The translations under genes and the position numbers were made by a program. Under the pieces are notes generated by a model. That model saw nothing but the letters and a program-made list of their open reading frames with translations, ran no database searches and was not told the origin of the DNA. This document shows positions 56,626 through 58,982 of a stretch of DNA of 58,982 nucleotides, one piece after another. The first letter of the stretch is position 1, and each line of letters starts with the position of its first letter. The stretch lies in contig JADGJG010000054.1 of the NCBI GenBank assembly GCA_027596195.1, positions 1 through 58,982 on the forward strand, read 5' to 3'. This stretch comes from Podochytrium sp. JEL0797. Its lineage: Eukaryota > Chytridiomycota > Chytridiomycetes > Chytridiales > Chytriomycetaceae.

Positions 56626-58311
56626 ATGTTCATCTCAGAGATCCTTTTCCTTGCCTGCGGCGCAGCCGTTGGTCTTTCTACCCCACTCAAGCTCGGCACC
56701 CAATATCCAAGCCGAGTGAGTATTGCATCTCCGCCTGCAGTTCTTGAAAGCAAGCTTAACCAACTACTCCATCAGACTAAAGGATGTCCCGCTGCCTGCC
56801 GGAGTTCCGGTCGCACCACACGGGTTGCCCATCATCGAAGGATACTACAAGCAGACGGTCGCCCACTTTGGCAACCAGCAGGGTATTAACGGAACCTGGT
56901 TCAACCAGCTATACTATATCCGAGACCGATACTACAAGCCCGGTGGCCCTGTCTCTTTCAATCGTCGGCCCGTTCCACGTGGTTGCAGGGAGGAATTGGA
57001 TCCATGTACAGTTGGCTGATGCCAAGATATGGAGGAATGGCTGTCACGCTGGAACACAGATTTTATGAAGCTGGCGTCGATCGTGAGTATGTAATTGTTG
57101 CTTACTCCTACCAACCCACTTAATTTATCTCAGCGAACTTTCCTGGCAGCCCACTGCCGACCTCTCTCCCGAGTCTCTCAAGCTTCTCACCGCCAACCAA
57201 GCCATCGAGGACATGTCCCAGTTCATTTCAAACTTCCCATCGCTGTGCCCCCACTACAATCTCACCAAACGAACCAAGTGAATCACCATCGGAGGAAGCT
57301 ACCCCGGATCCCTGTCCGCTTGGATGATCCAGCAACACCCCGAATTGATCCACGCCGCCCACGCGTTCAGTGCTCCCGTCCAGCTCCATGAAAACTTCTG
57401 GCAGTATTCCTTTGCCATCGACCAAGGCATGAAATTTGAAGCCAATCTTTTCTACGGGACGGGAAAAGCATGCATGAACGGATGGACTCGCGCTGTTTAC
57501 TTGTTTGACAGCTTCATCGCCGCTAACCAAAACAATCGCGCGGCGCTGCAAGCCTTCAAGTCCAAGTTCTGGCTCAGGCAAGTCAACAATATTGGTGACT
57601 TTGCGTCCATCGTGACTTCCATTATGGGCGGAACCGTGCTATACGACCCCAGCAACACCATGGTCGGAAGTGACACGAAGTTCCCCGCGTTTGTCAACCG
57701 ACATGCATCAGATTCAGATTTGATAACAGCGTTGCAAAGGCTCACAATCGTCCTATTGCAAGCAGGCGGCGTACAAGGAGACACCGACCCCGCAATTACC
57801 AGCTTCAACACGATCCCAATTGCCGAATTTTAGTTAAACAGGGCCATGGTGGGCAGCCTGTGGCCATACCAAGCTTGCAACCAGCTAGGAGGCTTTGCAT
57901 TCGCCGAGCCTTTGAGCAGCGGTCTCATTGAAAGCTGGAGTCAGGAGTGTGTATTCCCAATTCGTTAATGTTGATTACGTTGAATGGACTTGCAACACCA
58001 TAGGGCTTTCCATGGACGCCAACTCCGCCCCTATCGATGCCGAAAACGCGCCCGGAAGTATGAACCCAACATTTTGTGGGTAAATGGACAATACGATCCA
58101 TGGCACTGGCTTTCCAATTACGAATCGGCTCCAAGGACTGACCAAGTTTCGCTGCTGTACAAGAATGCGTCGCACTGTAACGATTTGTGCCTGGTGGGGT
58201 CCGTTGAAGGGACCTTCCAAGAACGCGGGATACTGGCCGCCCACGACCATCAGCTACCAGACGACGTTCTTTGATGAGATCTTTGCCATTTACGACAAGT
58301 GGCTTCTTTAA
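56626..58311 (+). pseudogene. dead third copy of the S28 peptidase
   Basis: The reading frame is broken many times relative to copy 2. The first exon is shifted (AATATCCAAGCCGA read as ..QYPSR). The segment after GGP.V around 56950-57000 is replaced. A TGG-to-TGA change gives a stop just before GGSYPG (near 57280). A 30-bp deletion lies near 57676. A stop follows GCCGAATTT near 57832. There is an insertion near 57945, a deletion near 58050 and a 7-bp insertion near 58190. Remaining parts keep the motifs, including GGSYPGSLSA and the catalytic His region. Confidence 0.92.
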
Positions 58312-58757
58312 ATGCTGCTTAGATTTTAGTATGAAAATAGGGAAAGAAATTCCTGAGATTTGAAGTTGTCTCAGGTTTCCGAGTTGACAAGGAATTGACC
58401 CACACAATCCAGAATTCTCATCGACGTGGAGGTCGATCAAGTTGCCTCTTTTCATCCAAGCTTTATTCTGAGAACGTGGCTACTGTATTTGAGTCATCCC
58501 ATCGTCACCTTCTCGACAACCGCTGCAAAACACAAACACACACGCACACACACAAACATGTTACCATTTGTCTTTATCTCAAGACCCCACACAATAATCA
58601 AACGAAAACAAGTTACTCACCATCCTTCTCCTTGCTCCCCACGAAAATATTAGCCCGATTGGCGTTGTACTGTATTTTTTGAAAAAGAAGAGCGTTTCGG
58701 AATTGTCAGATATGTAAATCTTTGAGAACAAAAAAATCAAAACAAAAACACTCACGG
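58312..58757. other. 3' flank with short CA microsatellite
   Basis: No gene was recognised between the dead S28 copy and the gene at the right edge. A CACAAACACACACG-type AC-rich tract lies at about 58533-58558. Confidence 0.5.
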
Positions 58758-58982
58758 CTAGGTCGTCGCCTGCGTCTGACCCACCCCTGTGGAGGCTGAC
58801 GGGATCACAACCGTTTGCGAGATATCGAGACCATGCGCAATGGTGAAAGAGTAGACGAGAATCATGTCCCCAGACCGGGGATCCCGCTTGTAAATCAACC
58901 CACACCTCGGGCACTTGAACACCTTGGCATCTCCAATCCGTGACTCGCAGCCACAGTGACAAACAATGGTACTGCCGCATTC
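58758..58982 (-). CDS. zinc-ribbon-like protein, 3' part only
   Basis: The gene enters from the right edge and ends TAG at 58758-58760. The visible 74 residues begin ECGSTIVCHCGCESRIGD, with a cluster of cysteines, then FKCPRCGLIYKRDPRSGDMI, a typical zinc-ribbon CPRCG knuckle. The tail is Ser/Thr/Gly-rich. The 5' exons are outside the window, so the protein cannot be named. Confidence 0.55.
   Translation of the reverse strand, partial: ECGSTIVCHCGCESRIGDAKVFKCPRCGLIYKRDPRSGDMILVYSFTIAHGLDISQTVVIPSASTGVGQTQATT

Overview
This window reads as nuclear DNA of an early-diverging, probably zoosporic (chytrid-like) fungus. Genes carry many short GT-AG introns (about 35-240 nt, mostly 55-70) and are tightly packed on both strands with no operon logic. 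The gene set is eukaryotic and largely fungal: PEX22, an ankyrin-plus-dilute protein, a BAR-SH3 protein of the Hob1/Rvs167 type, ESS2, CRIPT, a PTR2-type transporter and a PET100-like factor. A candidate axonemal repeat protein and a full IP3-receptor-type calcium channel point to a flagellated lineage; both are absent from most Dikarya. The lineage call is inference.

Layout. 1-4840: a near-complete Mutator-like (MULE) transposon with terminal inverted repeats, subterminal GGTCG repeats and an open multi-exon transposase with SWIM zinc finger. Its right end lies inside the 3' end of a secreted VWD-like protein gene (4819-6476). 6.5-8 kb: gene-poor, with short repeats and a possible relic. 8-13 kb: an SDR, an ankyrin/DIL protein and PEX22. 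13.5-15.4 kb: a GDSL esterase flanked by decayed copies of its own 3' end. 15.6-19 kb: a divergent enoyl-CoA-hydratase-like/MCC2 pair that probably serves leucine breakdown. 19.3-26.6 kb: PTR2 transporter, ESS2, two paralogous small secreted cysteine proteins and thymidylate synthase. 27-30 kb: a HAD phosphatase gene between inverted repeats of about 590 bp, each holding an almost identical small secreted protein gene. 30.3-32.5 kb: candidate axonemal protein. 32.6-44.1 kb: the IP3R-type channel, about two dozen exons. 44.5-47.1 kb: CRIPT, PET100-like, and a Ctr copper transporter with a cysteine-rich ectodomain. 47.7-58.3 kb: two intact S28 serine peptidase genes and one dead copy, interleaved with an RRM-like gene, MTAP and the BAR-SH3 gene. 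The right edge cuts a zinc-ribbon-like gene.

The most interesting points are the IP3R-type channel, which seems to have lost nearly all IP3-coordinating residues while keeping the pore and C-terminal zinc-finger architecture, and a recurring pattern in which genes (GDSL, PTR2, thymidylate synthase) carry a degenerate copy of their own 3' region just downstream in the same orientation. Exon boundaries were placed by hand from splice sites and reading frame. Family calls come from remembered motifs, not from searches.
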